Below are positions 17,125 to 26,076 of a stretch of 57,674 bases of DNA, in pieces (within the stretch, counting starts at the first letter, position 1; every line of letters begins with the position of its first letter). This DNA is from Chloroflexota bacterium (GTDB lineage: Bacteria; Chloroflexota; UBA11872), in assembly GCA_022826485.1 (NCBI GenBank), contig JAJDUU010000042.1, positions 1-57,674 on the forward strand, written 5' to 3'. Position numbers and translations under genes: made by a program. Under the pieces are notes generated by a model. It saw only the letters and a list, made by a program, of their open reading frames with translations, ran no database searches and was not told the DNA's origin.

Positions 17125-17409
17125 ATGGCGGTGATTGCCGACGCCGAGATCGCGCAGCGGCTCCTCGACCATCCGGGGTGGGCGTATCAGGACGGCGCGC
17201 TGGTGAAGAAGTTCGAGTTGCCCGGATTCATGGACGTGGTGCGGCTGGTCAACGACGTGGCCGGTCCGGCGGAGGCCGCCGATCACCATCCGGACATGTT
17301 CATCAACTACCGCCGCATCACCTTCACGCTGGTGACGCACGACGCGGGCGGGGTGACGGAGAAGGATTTTGCGTTGCTGGGAGAGATCGAGAAGGCCGCG
17401 GCGGGCTAG
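17125..17409 (+). CDS. 4a-hydroxytetrahydrobiopterin dehydratase
   Basis: 94 residues from ATG 17125, after GGGAGAAG. It matches the pterin-4a-carbinolamine dehydratase family: PGWAYQDGALVKKFELPGF at the N-terminus, then the active-site AADHHPDMFINYRRI with its HHP and downstream tyrosine. The enzyme dehydrates the 4a-hydroxy pterin made by aromatic amino acid hydroxylases. No such hydroxylase is nearby, and many bacterial copies have been linked to molybdopterin or other pterin metabolism instead, so the physiological substrate is open. Confidence 0.9.
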   Translation: MAVIADAEIAQRLLDHPGWAYQDGALVKKFELPGFMDVVRLVNDVAGPAEAADHHPDMFINYRRITFTLVTHDAGGVTEKDFALLGEIEKAAAG

Positions 17410-17437
17410 CCGGGAGCCGATTGCCGCAGCGCCGGCG

Positions 17438-17611
17438 TTGCTGGTCCGGAGATTCGCCGCCGCGTGTCTTGCCGTCATGCTGGCGCTGACGCCGCTGACC
17501 GCGTGCGGGATGTCGGTGGGCGACGAGCAATCGACCTGGGGCGGCCAGGGGGCGGCGCCGCTGGTGGCGACGCCGACCGAGGACGGCTCCGGCGGGGCGA
17601 AGGCGCCTTAG
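17438..17611 (+). CDS. Possible small lipoprotein
   Basis: Begins at TTG 17438 (57 residues); a TTG at 17369 inside the dehydratase gene is an alternative, and neither has a ribosome-binding site. The evidence is a signal-like sequence: VRRFAAACLAVMLALTPLTACG, read as a basic start, a hydrophobic core and an LTAC lipobox. A short, low-complexity tail (GGQGAAPLVATPTEDGSGG) follows. It would be a surface-tethered lipopeptide. The frame could be chance in such GC-rich DNA. Confidence 0.35.
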   Translation: MLVRRFAAACLAVMLALTPLTACGMSVGDEQSTWGGQGAAPLVATPTEDGSGGAKAP

Positions 17612-18221
17612 GGAAGGCCCGAGCGGCAGGCGCGAGTCTGGCGGCGAGGATTCGGAGCGAGTTTGTTCATTCGGAGACGAAGCTAAACCCCGAACACGTA
17701 TAAAAACCCCGGCGCCAAGGTGTAGCGATCGCGTGCGGCGCCCACGGCTCGCGCCCATATCGGTCGTCATTCCGGCCTTGAGCCGGAATCCAGGCAGCTT
17801 GAGGCGCCGGGTCTCTTCCACGCTCCTTAGATTCCTCGCCTGCGGCTCGGAATGACAGGTTGGGGGCGGCTCGGAGTGACAGGTTGGGGATGGCTCGGAA
17901 TCACAGCTTGGGGCCACTCGGAGTATCTGTGCTTGGAAGTCAAGGATTTTGAAGCTGCCGCGGCGGAGTGTTCGACCCAGGGCGCCTACCCCCGTCACCC
18001 CGGCGAAGAGCCTGCCACGTACGCGATACGGGACCGGGGTCCAGGTCCACCCGACGCGCCGGTGACCCGGACTGGATTCCGGCCCCGGATCAAGTCCGGG
18101 GCAGGCTCTCCGCCGGAATGACGGACGGGCGGCAGGCGCTTCATCGGAATGACGGGCGAGACGCTGGATTACGAGCGGTGGCGCAGTCCCCTTCCAGGGA
18201 CAAGGGGGCGGGCCAAGGGCT
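17612..18221. repeat. Intergenic mosaic repeat, copy C, with tandem repeats
   Basis: No gene is seen. Positions 17766-17795 hold an inverted repeat CATTCCGGCC/GGCCGGAAT-like unit. Positions 17825-17858 are identical to 641-674. Three 24-base tandem units follow at 17846-17869, 17870-17893 and 17894-17917, each starting CTCGGA(A/G)T. Positions about 17912-18122 are copy C of the mosaic repeat, with the same block order as copy B and a GGCGCCGGTGACCCGGACTGG variation near its right end. Confidence 0.8.
17846..17917. repeat. Three 24-base tandem repeats
   Basis: Units at 17846, 17870 and 17894, each 24 bases: CTCGGAATGACAGG..., CTCGGAGTGACAGG... and CTCGGAATCACAGC.... They start inside the 34-base block shared with 641-674 and run into mosaic repeat copy C. 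Confidence 0.85.
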
Positions 18222-18935
18222 TTAGCCCGCGCCTCCGGCCACGCGGCCGCGGGCCATGACGAAGTACTGCTCGGTGGTGGCGACGTCAACCTGGTCGCAC
18301 ACGAGGCCGAAGAGAAACCGCAGATCCAGCGGCGACCAGTAGATCTTCCAGATGTCGTAGGCGCTGCCGTCGGTGAGGGTTCGGCGTTGCTGCTGGACCT
18401 TTGGCCCGGGGACGCGCTGGCGGCGCTGGCCGCTGGTGGGGCTCTGGCGCGAGTCGACCAGCCAGAGCTCACCGCCGGGTCGCACGACGCGCCGCGCCTC
18501 GCGCATGAACTCGACGGCCCGGCTCACGGGCACGTGGCTGAGCCAGAAGCCGAAGAAGCAGGCATCGACGGCGCCCTCGGCGACTGGTAGGCGATAGGCG
18601 TCGGCCCGGCAGCGCTCGACGGCGTCCGAGGGATCGGCAATGCGTCGGGCGCAGGCGATCATCTCGGGGGCGTAGTCGGTGGCGATCACGCGGTTGCGCG
18701 GCGCCAGACGCCGCGTCCACCAGCCGGTGCCCGCCGCCACTTCCAGGACCGTGCGATCCCGGAGCGGCTCGATGAAGGCGTCCATCTCGCCGAGCTCGCG
18801 ATTCCAGGCCGCGTCGGCCTCGGGTCCGTGCCGGTAGGTGCCGCGACGTCGATACCAGTCCTCGAACTCATCGGCGCGGGCGCGGTAGTAGTCGCGCGTC
18901 TCGGCCTCGACCTGCGCGATGTTGCCGGAGGGCAT
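18222..18935 (-). CDS. Class I SAM-dependent methyltransferase
   Basis: 237 residues, ATG start. The SAM-binding motif I is VLEVAAGTGWWTRRL near residues 65-79, followed by the acidic VIATDYAPEM and motif IV GAVDACFFGFWLSHV. A post-motif VRPGGELWLVDSR is typical of UbiE/Methyltransf_11 enzymes acting on small molecules or quinones. The substrate is unknown. It sits alone next to repeat copy C. Confidence 0.85.
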   Translation of the reverse strand: MPSGNIAQVEAETRDYYRARADEFEDWYRRRGTYRHGPEADAAWNRELGEMDAFIEPLRDRTVLEVAAGTGWWTRRLAPRNRVIATDYAPEMIACARRIADPSDAVERCRADAYRLPVAEGAVDACFFGFWLSHVPVSRAVEFMREARRVVRPGGELWLVDSRQSPTSGQRRQRVPGPKVQQQRRTLTDGSAYDIWKIYWSPLDLRFLFGLVCDQVDVATTEQYFVMARGRVAGGAG

Positions 18936-18960
18936 GTCGAGTTAGCTCTACTTTCCCGGG

Positions 18961-19020
18961 GCGTGGTTCGACAGGCTCACCACGAACGGCGACAAGTTCA
19001 CGACGAACGGGAGGCGGAGC
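18961..19020. repeat. Short repeat with GACAGGCTCACCACGAACGG
   Basis: A motif of GGTTCGACAGGCTCACCACG followed by AACGGCGACAAGTTCACGACGAACGGG fills the gap between the methyltransferase and threonine aldolase genes. It contains the repeated phrase TCACGACGAACGG. Motifs of this kind are often dispersed between genes in bacterial genomes; only one copy is in this window. Confidence 0.4.
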
Positions 19021-19025
19021 ATCGC

Positions 19026-20087
<1,062 letters not shown>

Positions 20088-20143
20088 TGATCCTCGGGTA
20101 TGCGGCGTGGGACCTCGGCGAGGCTGATCGTAGCTCGCGGGGG

Positions 20144-20524
20144 CTACTGTTCGATGGTGAACTGCCCCGTCCGGCCGTCGTAGACAAGCCGATGGTGCCT
20201 CAAGAAGGGCCGCCCGAGTATGACTAGCGGCTCCTTGCCAAAGCCCCCGCCAATGAAGTCGCCGCGATGAGTCAATCCAAAATCGGGAAGGAATACCTGC
20301 GCGGTGTATCGACCTCCGCAGAACTCGCCGCCCAGCCCCTCCACCATTACGCACTCCTCGACGAGCTCCAACTCGAGTCGCTCCGCCAAGGCTGGATCGA
20401 TGAAATTGTCACCCGCGCCGGTATCGATCAAGACTGCGCACAGCTCGGAGATCGACCGTCCATCAATGTGGATGCTCGTCACCGGCCCCCACTTGAGGAG
20501 TTCGAACGACCCGAGGACGACCAT
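20144..20524 (-). CDS. Retropepsin-like aspartic protease (cassette 1)
   Basis: 126 residues. VLIDTGAGDNFID is the catalytic DTGA of single-domain, dimer-forming aspartic proteases, with GGRYTAQVFLP flap-like strands in the middle. The C-terminal hydrophobic-hydrophobic-Gly signature LVILGRPFL is followed by VYDGRTGQFTIEQ. The start ATG follows the stop of the 63-residue gene with no gap. There is no transposase, reverse transcriptase or signal peptide, so it is a cellular cytoplasmic protein of the clan AA type. Substrate unknown. Compare the second copy at 44328-44807. Confidence 0.8.
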   Translation of the reverse strand: MVVLGSFELLKWGPVTSIHIDGRSISELCAVLIDTGAGDNFIDPALAERLELELVEECVMVEGLGGEFCGGRYTAQVFLPDFGLTHRGDFIGGGFGKEPLVILGRPFLRHHRLVYDGRTGQFTIEQ

Positions 20525-20716
20525 CTACTCCAGGCGATCGGTCGGAAAGGGCTCCTCGCCAACTCGCCGGGACGTTGGGGCGGCAGTTATCCCTCCCTCT
20601 CCCCAGACAGCCTCTAGCCGCCGGATTAGCGTCTTCGTCTCCTCGTCCCGCGTCTCGTTCGCGTCTCTCGTCTGCTCGTCTTTAGTCTGCTTGGACTCCG
20701 TGCGCTTCTGTGACAA
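20525..20716 (-). CDS. Small charged partner of retropepsin cassette 1
   Basis: 63 residues, ending exactly where the protease gene starts (TAG then ATG). The first 35 residues are almost entirely charged and polar (KRTESKQTKDEQTRDANE and so on), then LIRRLEAVWGEGG forms a short amphipathic helix. It may be a chaperone-like or regulatory peptide, a substrate, or a toxin-antitoxin partner of the protease. No family is recognised, and the call rests mainly on gene order. Confidence 0.5.
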   Translation of the reverse strand: MSQKRTESKQTKDEQTRDANETRDEETKTLIRRLEAVWGEGGITAAPTSRRVGEEPFPTDRLE

Positions 20717-20991
20717 TCAGCTTCTCCTCAAATGACTCGAAGCGCGCATTTGCTCAACGCGCCGCTTCCATTGTCTTTGAGTTATCAAACACTAGCCGAA
20801 CACCGGAAGGCGCGTCCACAGGTCATGGCACAACACTTGAACGTGAGCGGGAACTTCAGCTTGGGAGTTCTGCACGAGGAGTCGGTCACCGCGAAATGCG
20901 TACAGACACAATCGGCCCGAGCTTCTGGAGGCGGCTATCGAACGGATTTGGATCTAGGAATGGCTAGGGTCCATAGGTGTTCGGCGGCTTC

Positions 20992-22011
20992 CTAGACCGA
21001 CTCCAGATAGCGCGCCAGCTCGTCGCGGGCGAAGGTGGGCAGCGGAGCCGCGGCGTCGTCAGCCGCAAAGGTCGTACCGGCGTCGCGTTCGACGATTCGC
21101 CCGATTCGCGCTGCGTCAATGCCGGCGTGCCGTAGCCTCGCGAGCGCGCGATCGGCGGCGGCGGGATCGACGGCGGCCAGCAGGGCGCCCGACGCGATGA
21201 GCCCGAGCGGATCGAGGCCCAGGGCGTCGCAGACGATGCGGCATTCGGGGTAGACGGGAATGGCGTCGCGGTCGATCGCCAGGCCAACCTGCGCGGCCTC
21301 GGCCAATTCGTGCAACGCCGTGATCACGCCGCCCTCGGTCGGGTCGTGCATGGCGTGCACGGCGGCGCGATCCTGCAACAGGATTTCGGCCGCGCCCCGC
21401 ACCGCAATGCCCGGTGTGCGGCGCAGGTCGGCGGCCGCGTCAATGACCTCCGGGGCAATCCCGCGCGCCCGCAGCGCCGGCGCGTGCTCTTCGGCCAGGA
21501 TGGCCGTGCCTTCAATGGCGACGCCGCCGGTGAGGATGACCGCGTCGCCCAGGCGCGCGCCGGAGGTGCGCACCACGCCGCCGCGCGGCGCCGTGCCCAA
21601 CAGGCAGCCGATGGCCATGGGGCGGTCCAAGCCCACGGTGACCTCCGTATGCCCGCCGACCAGCGCCACGTCGTGCGCCCGCGCCGCCCGCGCCAGGTCG
21701 TCCAGAAGCCGCGCGGCGTCGGCGGCGGCGATGCCTTCCGGCAGCAGCAACGTCGTCACGAGCCAGCGCGGGCGGGCGCCGGTGGTGACGAGGTCGTTTT
21801 CGTTGACGGCGACCAAATCGCGGGCGAGTTGGGCGCTGCCGAAGGTGATCGGGTCGGAGGCGACGACCAGGAGCTCGTCGCCGCCGAGGTCCAGCACCGC
21901 CGCGTCTTCCCCAACGGCCGCGCCGAGGACCACGTCGGGCGGAGGCGCGGGCACGCCGCGCAGGAACTGCCGGAGCAACTCCGGCGGCAGCTTGCCGGCG
22001 GGCAGGTTCAC
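20992..22011 (-). CDS. AIR synthase-related protein, HypE/PurM superfamily
   Basis: 339 residues. The ATP-binding N-terminal domain shows VGEDAAVLDLGGDELLVVASDPIT, VNENDLVTTGARPRW and a GGHTEVT motif; the C-terminal domain shows MHDPTEGGV and IASGALLAAV. This architecture is that of HypE, but the C-terminal Cys used by real HypE for cyanation (PRIC-type tail) is missing: the protein ends LARYLESV. No hydrogenase genes are near. It is therefore better called a HypE-like ATPase of unknown substrate, perhaps a thiamine-phosphate kinase-like or archaeal-type relative. Confidence 0.82.
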   Translation of the reverse strand: MNLPAGKLPPELLRQFLRGVPAPPPDVVLGAAVGEDAAVLDLGGDELLVVASDPITFGSAQLARDLVAVNENDLVTTGARPRWLVTTLLLPEGIAAADAARLLDDLARAARAHDVALVGGHTEVTVGLDRPMAIGCLLGTAPRGGVVRTSGARLGDAVILTGGVAIEGTAILAEEHAPALRARGIAPEVIDAAADLRRTPGIAVRGAAEILLQDRAAVHAMHDPTEGGVITALHELAEAAQVGLAIDRDAIPVYPECRIVCDALGLDPLGLIASGALLAAVDPAAADRALARLRHAGIDAARIGRIVERDAGTTFAADDAAAPLPTFARDELARYLESV

Positions 22012-22082
22012 GGGTGGCGGATCACTTTGCGAATGCCGGTTGGTGGCAGGATGCCCGTGAGCCCTCTGGTCAGGTGAAGCGT

Positions 22083-22109
22083 GGATTCCCGCCTCCGCGG
22101 GAATGACGG
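22083..22109. repeat. Short hairpin repeat (TTCCCGC/GCGGGAA type)
   Basis: Same 27-base unit as at 16969, with the stem TTCCCGC/GCGGGAA and GATGACGG-like tail. It lies in the divergent gap between the HypE-like gene and the isoaspartyl methyltransferase gene. Confidence 0.85.
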
Positions 22110-22214
22110 GACTTTGCGCAAGGTTCTCCCTTCGCGGGAGCGACGAATGCCACGCTGCCCACCGTCGATTCCCGGACGACCGCCGTGGGCGCTAGGATTC
22201 GGCAGGGGGAGCCC

Positions 22215-23435
22215 ATGCGCGATGCCCAACGAACCGGCGCGGGGGGCGCCATGGCGGAGGAGCCCGCGGCGCCGGCGCACGATACCCGCGAGAGCGCGCG
22301 CCTTCGCGAGGCGCTGGTTCAGAAGCTGTCGCATGAGGCCACGTTACGCGATCCCCGCATCATCGCCGCGCTCCGCGCCGTCCCGCGCCACGTCTTCGTA
22401 CCGGAAGCCTCCGTGGAGCATTCCTACCAGGACACGGTGGTGCCGGTGAAGTATGCGGACGACGAGCTGCTGAGCACGCTGTCGCAGCCGTCGGCGATCG
22501 TGGTGATGCTGGAGCAGTTGCAGGTTGGCGAGGGCATGCGCGTGCTGGAGATCGGCACCGGCACGGGCTACAACGCCGGCCTGCTGGCGGAGCTGGTGGG
22601 TCCGAACGGCCAGGTGACCACGGTGGACATCGACGAAGACCTGACGCGACGCGCCGCCGAGGCCCTGCGGAGCGTCGGGTACGGAGCGGTGAGCGTGCAT
22701 ACGGGCGACGGGTTCGACGGCGCCGCCGAGGGGGCGCCCTACGACCGGATCGAGCTGAGCGCGGCGACGCCGGTCATCTCGCCCTCGTGGACCGAGCAGC
22801 TGGTCGACGGCGGGTTGCTGGTGGGACCCATCAACGTGAAGGGGCTGCCGTTTCTCACCCCGGCGTTCCGCAAGCACGGGACGCGGCTGGTGGCCGAATC
22901 GATGCGCGCGTGCAGCTTCCTGTCGCTGCGCGGGTCCGCGGCGTCCGCCGGGGCCACGTTCCGGCTGCCCGTACGTCCCAAGCTGCGGTTCGTGTGGGAA
23001 TCGCCGGACGAGTTCCCCGCCGGCGTGTTGACGCGCGTGTTTCGCAAAGAGCGCGAGGTGCGCGACGAAGTGCCCATTGCCTGGGGGGCGGCGGCCTACG
23101 TGCTGCTGTCGAACAGCGATGCGTTTGTGACCGAAGCCAGCGACGGCCGCGTGCGTGGGATTTCGCTGCTGGACCGCGAATCCGAGTCGCTGGCGAGCAT
23201 CATGACCTCGAGTGACGGGTGGGGCACGGCGGGCGTGGTGGTCTATGGCGGCGACGGCGCTCACTCGCGCCTGGCGGCGTCGATCGACGAATGGGCCAAC
23301 CGCGGGCGGCCGGGCGTGGAGGCCCTGCGGCTGACGGCGGTGCCCGCTCCGGGGCCCGAGCGGCTGGGACCCGGCGAATACCTGGTCCGAAAGCCCTACT
23401 ACGACCTGATTGCTAGCTACGACACGGCGCGCTAG
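22215..23435 (+). CDS. pcm: Protein-L-isoaspartate O-methyltransferase
   Basis: 406 residues from ATG 22215, which follows GGGGGAG at short spacing; ATG 22251 is an alternative. Methylates isoaspartate in damaged proteins to start repair. Family marks are ALRAVPRHVFVP, the SYQDTVVPV loop, the TLSQPSAIV motif typical of the active site, and the SAM-binding VLEIGTGTGYNAGLLAE. The catalytic domain ends near residue 225. About 180 further residues form a C-terminal extension seen in longer actinobacterial and Chloroflexota versions, of unknown role. The pabB gene follows and may be cotranscribed. Confidence 0.88.
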   Translation: MRDAQRTGAGGAMAEEPAAPAHDTRESARLREALVQKLSHEATLRDPRIIAALRAVPRHVFVPEASVEHSYQDTVVPVKYADDELLSTLSQPSAIVVMLEQLQVGEGMRVLEIGTGTGYNAGLLAELVGPNGQVTTVDIDEDLTRRAAEALRSVGYGAVSVHTGDGFDGAAEGAPYDRIELSAATPVISPSWTEQLVDGGLLVGPINVKGLPFLTPAFRKHGTRLVAESMRACSFLSLRGSAASAGATFRLPVRPKLRFVWESPDEFPAGVLTRVFRKEREVRDEVPIAWGAAAYVLLSNSDAFVTEASDGRVRGISLLDRESESLASIMTSSDGWGTAGVVVYGGDGAHSRLAASIDEWANRGRPGVEALRLTAVPAPGPERLGPGEYLVRKPYYDLIASYDTAR

Positions 23436-23460
23436 CGCGCCGGCAACCAGCACGTGGCGG

Positions 23461-24768
23461 ATGGCGGCCGCCGGCGCCGTCCCTCCGCTGCGGGAGTGCG
23501 CGTCGAGCTTCGACGACCTGCCGCATCTGGCGGTGCTGGACGGCGGCCCGGGCGCCAACGGGCGTTGGACCTACCTGGCGGCCGACCCGGCGCAATGCCT
23601 GGTGTGGGACGCGGACGGCGGCGACGGCTTTGCCGGGCTCCAGGCCTTGCTCGGACCCGACGACCGGCATCCGAACTGGCCGGCGCCTTTTAGCGGCGGC
23701 GCCATCGGCTACCTGGCCTACGACGCCGTGTTCGGCCTGGAGCGGTTGCGCGTGCCGCCGTCGCGGGCGCCGGCGGGCTATCTCTGGGCCGGCGTCTACG
23801 ACCGGGTGATCGCGCGGGACGAGGCCACCGGCCAGGGCTGGGTGGCGGCCACCAGCCGCTGCGGGCGCGATCCCGCACAACTCGTGAACGGCGCCCGCGC
23901 GCGACTGGCGGCGACACCGGCCGGACCGCGTGAGGTGCGAGCGTCCGGCGTGGCCACGAATCTCGACCGCGCGGCTTACGGCCACCGCGTGCGGCGAATC
24001 CTGGACTACATCGCGGCGGGCGACTGCTACCAGGTCAACCTGGCGCGGCGCCTGCGGTTTGAGTGCCAAGCGTCGAGCCTCGAGGTGTATCGGCAGCTCG
24101 TGGACCGGCATCCGGCGCCGTTCGGTGCGCTCATTCGAGCGGGGTCCATCGACGTCGTCAGCGCCTCACCGGAGATGTTCATCCGCAGCGCCGGCCGCCG
24201 GGTGGTGGCGCGCCCAATCAAGGGAACGCGACCCCGCAGCCACGACCCGGCCGAGGACCTGCGCCGGGCTCGCGCGTTGCGCACCAGCGCCAAGGACCGC
24301 GCGGAGAACGTGATGATCGTGGACGTGATGCGCAACGACTTTGGCCGCGTGTGCACGCCGGGAAGCGTGCGAGCGCCGATCCTGTGGTCGGTGGAACCCC
24401 ACCCGACGGTCTGGCAGCTCGTGTCCGTGATCCGAGGCGAGCTGGCGGAGGGGGCGACGTCGGTCGATTTGCTCCGCGCGTGCGCGCCCAGCGGCTCGGT
24501 GACCGGCGCGCCGAAGCTGCGGGCCATCGAGATCATCGACGAGCTGGAGCCGGAGCGTCGCAGCGTCTACTGCGGCAGCGTGTTTCGGCTCGGATTCGAC
24601 GGCGCGCTGGCCGCGAGCGTAGCCATTCGCACGCTGCAACTGGTGGACGGACGCGCCAGCCTCGATGTGGGCGCGGGAATCGTGGCCGACTCAGACCCCG
24701 ACCTGGAGTTCGACGAGACGGTTGCCAAGGCGCGCGGGATCCTGGCGGCGCTGGGGACGCGGGAGTAA
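23461..24768 (+). CDS. pabB: Aminodeoxychorismate synthase component I
   Basis: 435 residues from ATG 23461; the frame is open back to TTG 23410, overlapping pcm, and no clear ribosome-binding site decides. Makes 4-amino-4-deoxychorismate from chorismate for folate synthesis. It has PIKGTRPRS, whose lysine is the nucleophile specific to PabB (anthranilate synthase has PIAGT), plus HDPAEDLRRARALRTSAKDRAENVM-type and SGSVTGAPKLRAIEIIDELEP motifs of chorismate-binding enzymes, and a GAGIVADSDP end. A glutaminase partner PabA is not seen next door and should lie elsewhere. Confidence 0.9.
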   Translation: MAAAGAVPPLRECASSFDDLPHLAVLDGGPGANGRWTYLAADPAQCLVWDADGGDGFAGLQALLGPDDRHPNWPAPFSGGAIGYLAYDAVFGLERLRVPPSRAPAGYLWAGVYDRVIARDEATGQGWVAATSRCGRDPAQLVNGARARLAATPAGPREVRASGVATNLDRAAYGHRVRRILDYIAAGDCYQVNLARRLRFECQASSLEVYRQLVDRHPAPFGALIRAGSIDVVSASPEMFIRSAGRRVVARPIKGTRPRSHDPAEDLRRARALRTSAKDRAENVMIVDVMRNDFGRVCTPGSVRAPILWSVEPHPTVWQLVSVIRGELAEGATSVDLLRACAPSGSVTGAPKLRAIEIIDELEPERRSVYCGSVFRLGFDGALAASVAIRTLQLVDGRASLDVGAGIVADSDPDLEFDETVAKARGILAALGTRE

Positions 24769-24784
24769 GCGGTCCGGCGCGGCG

Positions 24785-25258
24785 TTAAGGGTCCAGATAG
24801 CGGGCCTGCACCCAGCCGTCGGGCTCCAGTTGAAGCCAAATGAGCCCGTCGGAGGTTCGCTGCCGGCCGGTGAGCCGCACCTCGGTCTGGTAGAGCAGCA
24901 CCCGGATTACGGCCGCCCGCACGGTGGGCTCGACCCGGACGTTGAGACCGTCCGTGGCATTGACGCGGCGGTTGAGCGCCGGCGTCGCCGTGGGGGTCGC
25001 GGCGGGCGTGGGGGTCGGCGTGGCCGTCGGGGTAACCAGCGGCATCACCGTTGGCGCGCCTTCCGGCGGTGTGATGGCCGGTCGCGGCACGACCGGCGCG
25101 GTGGCGCTCGGCGGAACCGGGGCCGCCGACAGCTCGATCGGCGCACCGGCAAACAGGAACCGCAGCACGATGACGCCCACCACCGGCACCGCCAGCGTGC
25201 CGACGACACCCAGCGCGATACCGAATTGGCCACGCAGCCAGCCTGCCCAGCGCTCCAC
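24785..25258 (-). CDS. Membrane-anchored SH3-like domain protein
   Basis: 157 residues. Residues about 13-35 are a single membrane helix, residues 40-95 a Pro/Thr/Ala linker (TPTATPTPTPAATPTATP), and residues 98-157 a bacterial SH3 domain: VNATDGLNVRVEPTVRAAVI..L......V..TG........W..L..DGWV.ARYL. Such domains bind peptidoglycan or cell-surface peptides, with the linker crossing the envelope. It converges on pabB with 16 bases between them. The partner or enzyme it serves is not evident. Confidence 0.8.
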   Translation of the reverse strand: MERWAGWLRGQFGIALGVVGTLAVPVVGVIVLRFLFAGAPIELSAAPVPPSATAPVVPRPAITPPEGAPTVMPLVTPTATPTPTPAATPTATPALNRRVNATDGLNVRVEPTVRAAVIRVLLYQTEVRLTGRQRTSDGLIWLQLEPDGWVQARYLDP

Positions 25259-25374
25259 GCCGCTTCGCCACCTCTTGGCTGAACGTGCCAGTCAACCCTA
25301 GCGCACGGTCGGCGAACCGCCCGGCATCGGGCCACCGCGAAGATTTCCCTTAGAGGGCCAGCCGGTTCGATGTA

Positions 25375-25398
25375 GGGGCAGCCCTTGTGGCTGCCCTC
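25375..25398. repeat. Hairpin repeat downstream of the repeat-membrane-protein gene
   Basis: GGGCAGCC-CTTGT-GGCTGCCC gives an 8-base perfect stem with a 5-base loop, just past the stop (on the minus strand) of the gene at 25412-25876. It may serve as a transcript end, but no T-run follows on the minus strand. The surrounding phrase GTAGGGGCAGCC is also like a dispersed intergenic repeat. Confidence 0.5.
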
Positions 25399-25411
25399 AT
25401 CGGAGTTGCCC

Positions 25412-25876
25412 TCAGTCGGTCTCGGCCTCGCCGCCCGGCCAGGGCGGCCAGTTGCCGAAGGCCTTGGCGGTTCGGCCCGAGTAGGCCACGGCCAATGCGC
25501 CCCGGGCCTCATCGCCGATGCCTATGAGCATGCCGCTCGCCCGCCCGCCGGCGCTGATGGCGATGATGCCCTGCGCGTCGCCGCCGCTGATGGCGATGAT
25601 GCCGCTGGCCGAACCCGCGCCGATGGCAATGATGCCGACGGCGTTGAACAGGCTGACGGCGATCAGGCCGACGGCCACGATCGGACTTAGCGCGAACGTC
25701 CCAACCGCAACCACGTAGGCGAGCGCCGTCCCCTCGAAGACGGTCCCTTCCATGTCAACGACGCCGAACACACCGAGCAGGACGACGACGACCATGGCCA
25801 CCAGCACGCCCACCGTGGCCAGACCGGATATACCTCGCGCGACGTTGCCGACGGTCGCTTTGCCTGAATCCGTCAT
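25412..25876 (-). CDS. Membrane protein with 11-residue GIIAIS repeats
   Basis: 154 residues from ATG 25876, preceded by a perfect AGGAGGT site. Residues 18-40 and about 50-75 are hydrophobic helices. From residue 70 the protein has a regular repeat of about 11 residues with the pattern GIIAIS.GGA. (GIIAIGAGSAS, GIIAISGGDAQ, GIIAISAGGRAS, then GMLIGIGDEAR). Spacing and glycine content suggest a beta-solenoid or a series of packed turns rather than normal helices. The tail ends WPPWPGG. No family is recognised. The gene is divergent from glnA. Confidence 0.7.
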   Translation of the reverse strand: MTDSGKATVGNVARGISGLATVGVLVAMVVVVLLGVFGVVDMEGTVFEGTALAYVVAVGTFALSPIVAVGLIAVSLFNAVGIIAIGAGSASGIIAISGGDAQGIIAISAGGRASGMLIGIGDEARGALAVAYSGRTAKAFGNWPPWPGGEAETD

Positions 25877-25950
25877 ACGTACCACCTCCTGCCCACCAGC
25901 GTGCGTCGTGGGCCGCCGATGGTCAAAGGGACCGCTGGGCTGACCCGGCG

Positions 25951-25980
25951 TTGCAGAAGCGGCATGCCGCCGCCTACAAT
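25951..25980 (+). promoter_or_regulatory. Probable glnA promoter
   Basis: TTGCAG (25951-25956), an 18-base spacer and TACAAT (25975-25980). The -10 box matches the sigma-70 consensus at 5 of 6 positions; the -35 box is weaker. Transcription would start near 25987, giving a leader of about 134 bases before the glnA ATG. Confidence 0.5.
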
Positions 25981-26029
25981 CCAGGGCCGTCGATGGACGG
26001 TGTCCGCAAGGTGCCAGAGCTGGCGCCGC

Positions 26030-26076
26030 GGGCGGGATCGCGCCCATGCAGCGCTGCCGCTGCTGGGCGTTTTTTT
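26030..26076 (+). promoter_or_regulatory. glnA leader: intrinsic terminator with competing hairpin
   Basis: CGCCCA (26041-26046) and GCAGCG (26048-26053), separated by one bulged T, pair with CGCTGC (26058-26063) and TGGGCG (26064-26069). That is a 12-base stem on a CTGC loop, followed at once by seven T (26070-26076): a classic rho-independent terminator, 44 bases before the glnA start. GGGCG at 26030-26034 can instead pair with CGCCC at 26041-26045, destroying the terminator's lower stem. Two exclusive folds suggest control of glnA by transcription attenuation. No known glutamine-sensing aptamer is recognised upstream. Confidence 0.6.

Noticed and set aside
20144-20524. Retroelement remnant because of the retropepsin motif
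   Set aside because: No reverse transcriptase, integrase or repeats flank it, and the frame is intact with a coupled bacterial gene.
23410-23460. Extension of pabB back to TTG 23410
   Set aside because: It overlaps the end of pcm and adds 17 residues of low-information sequence; possible but not supported.
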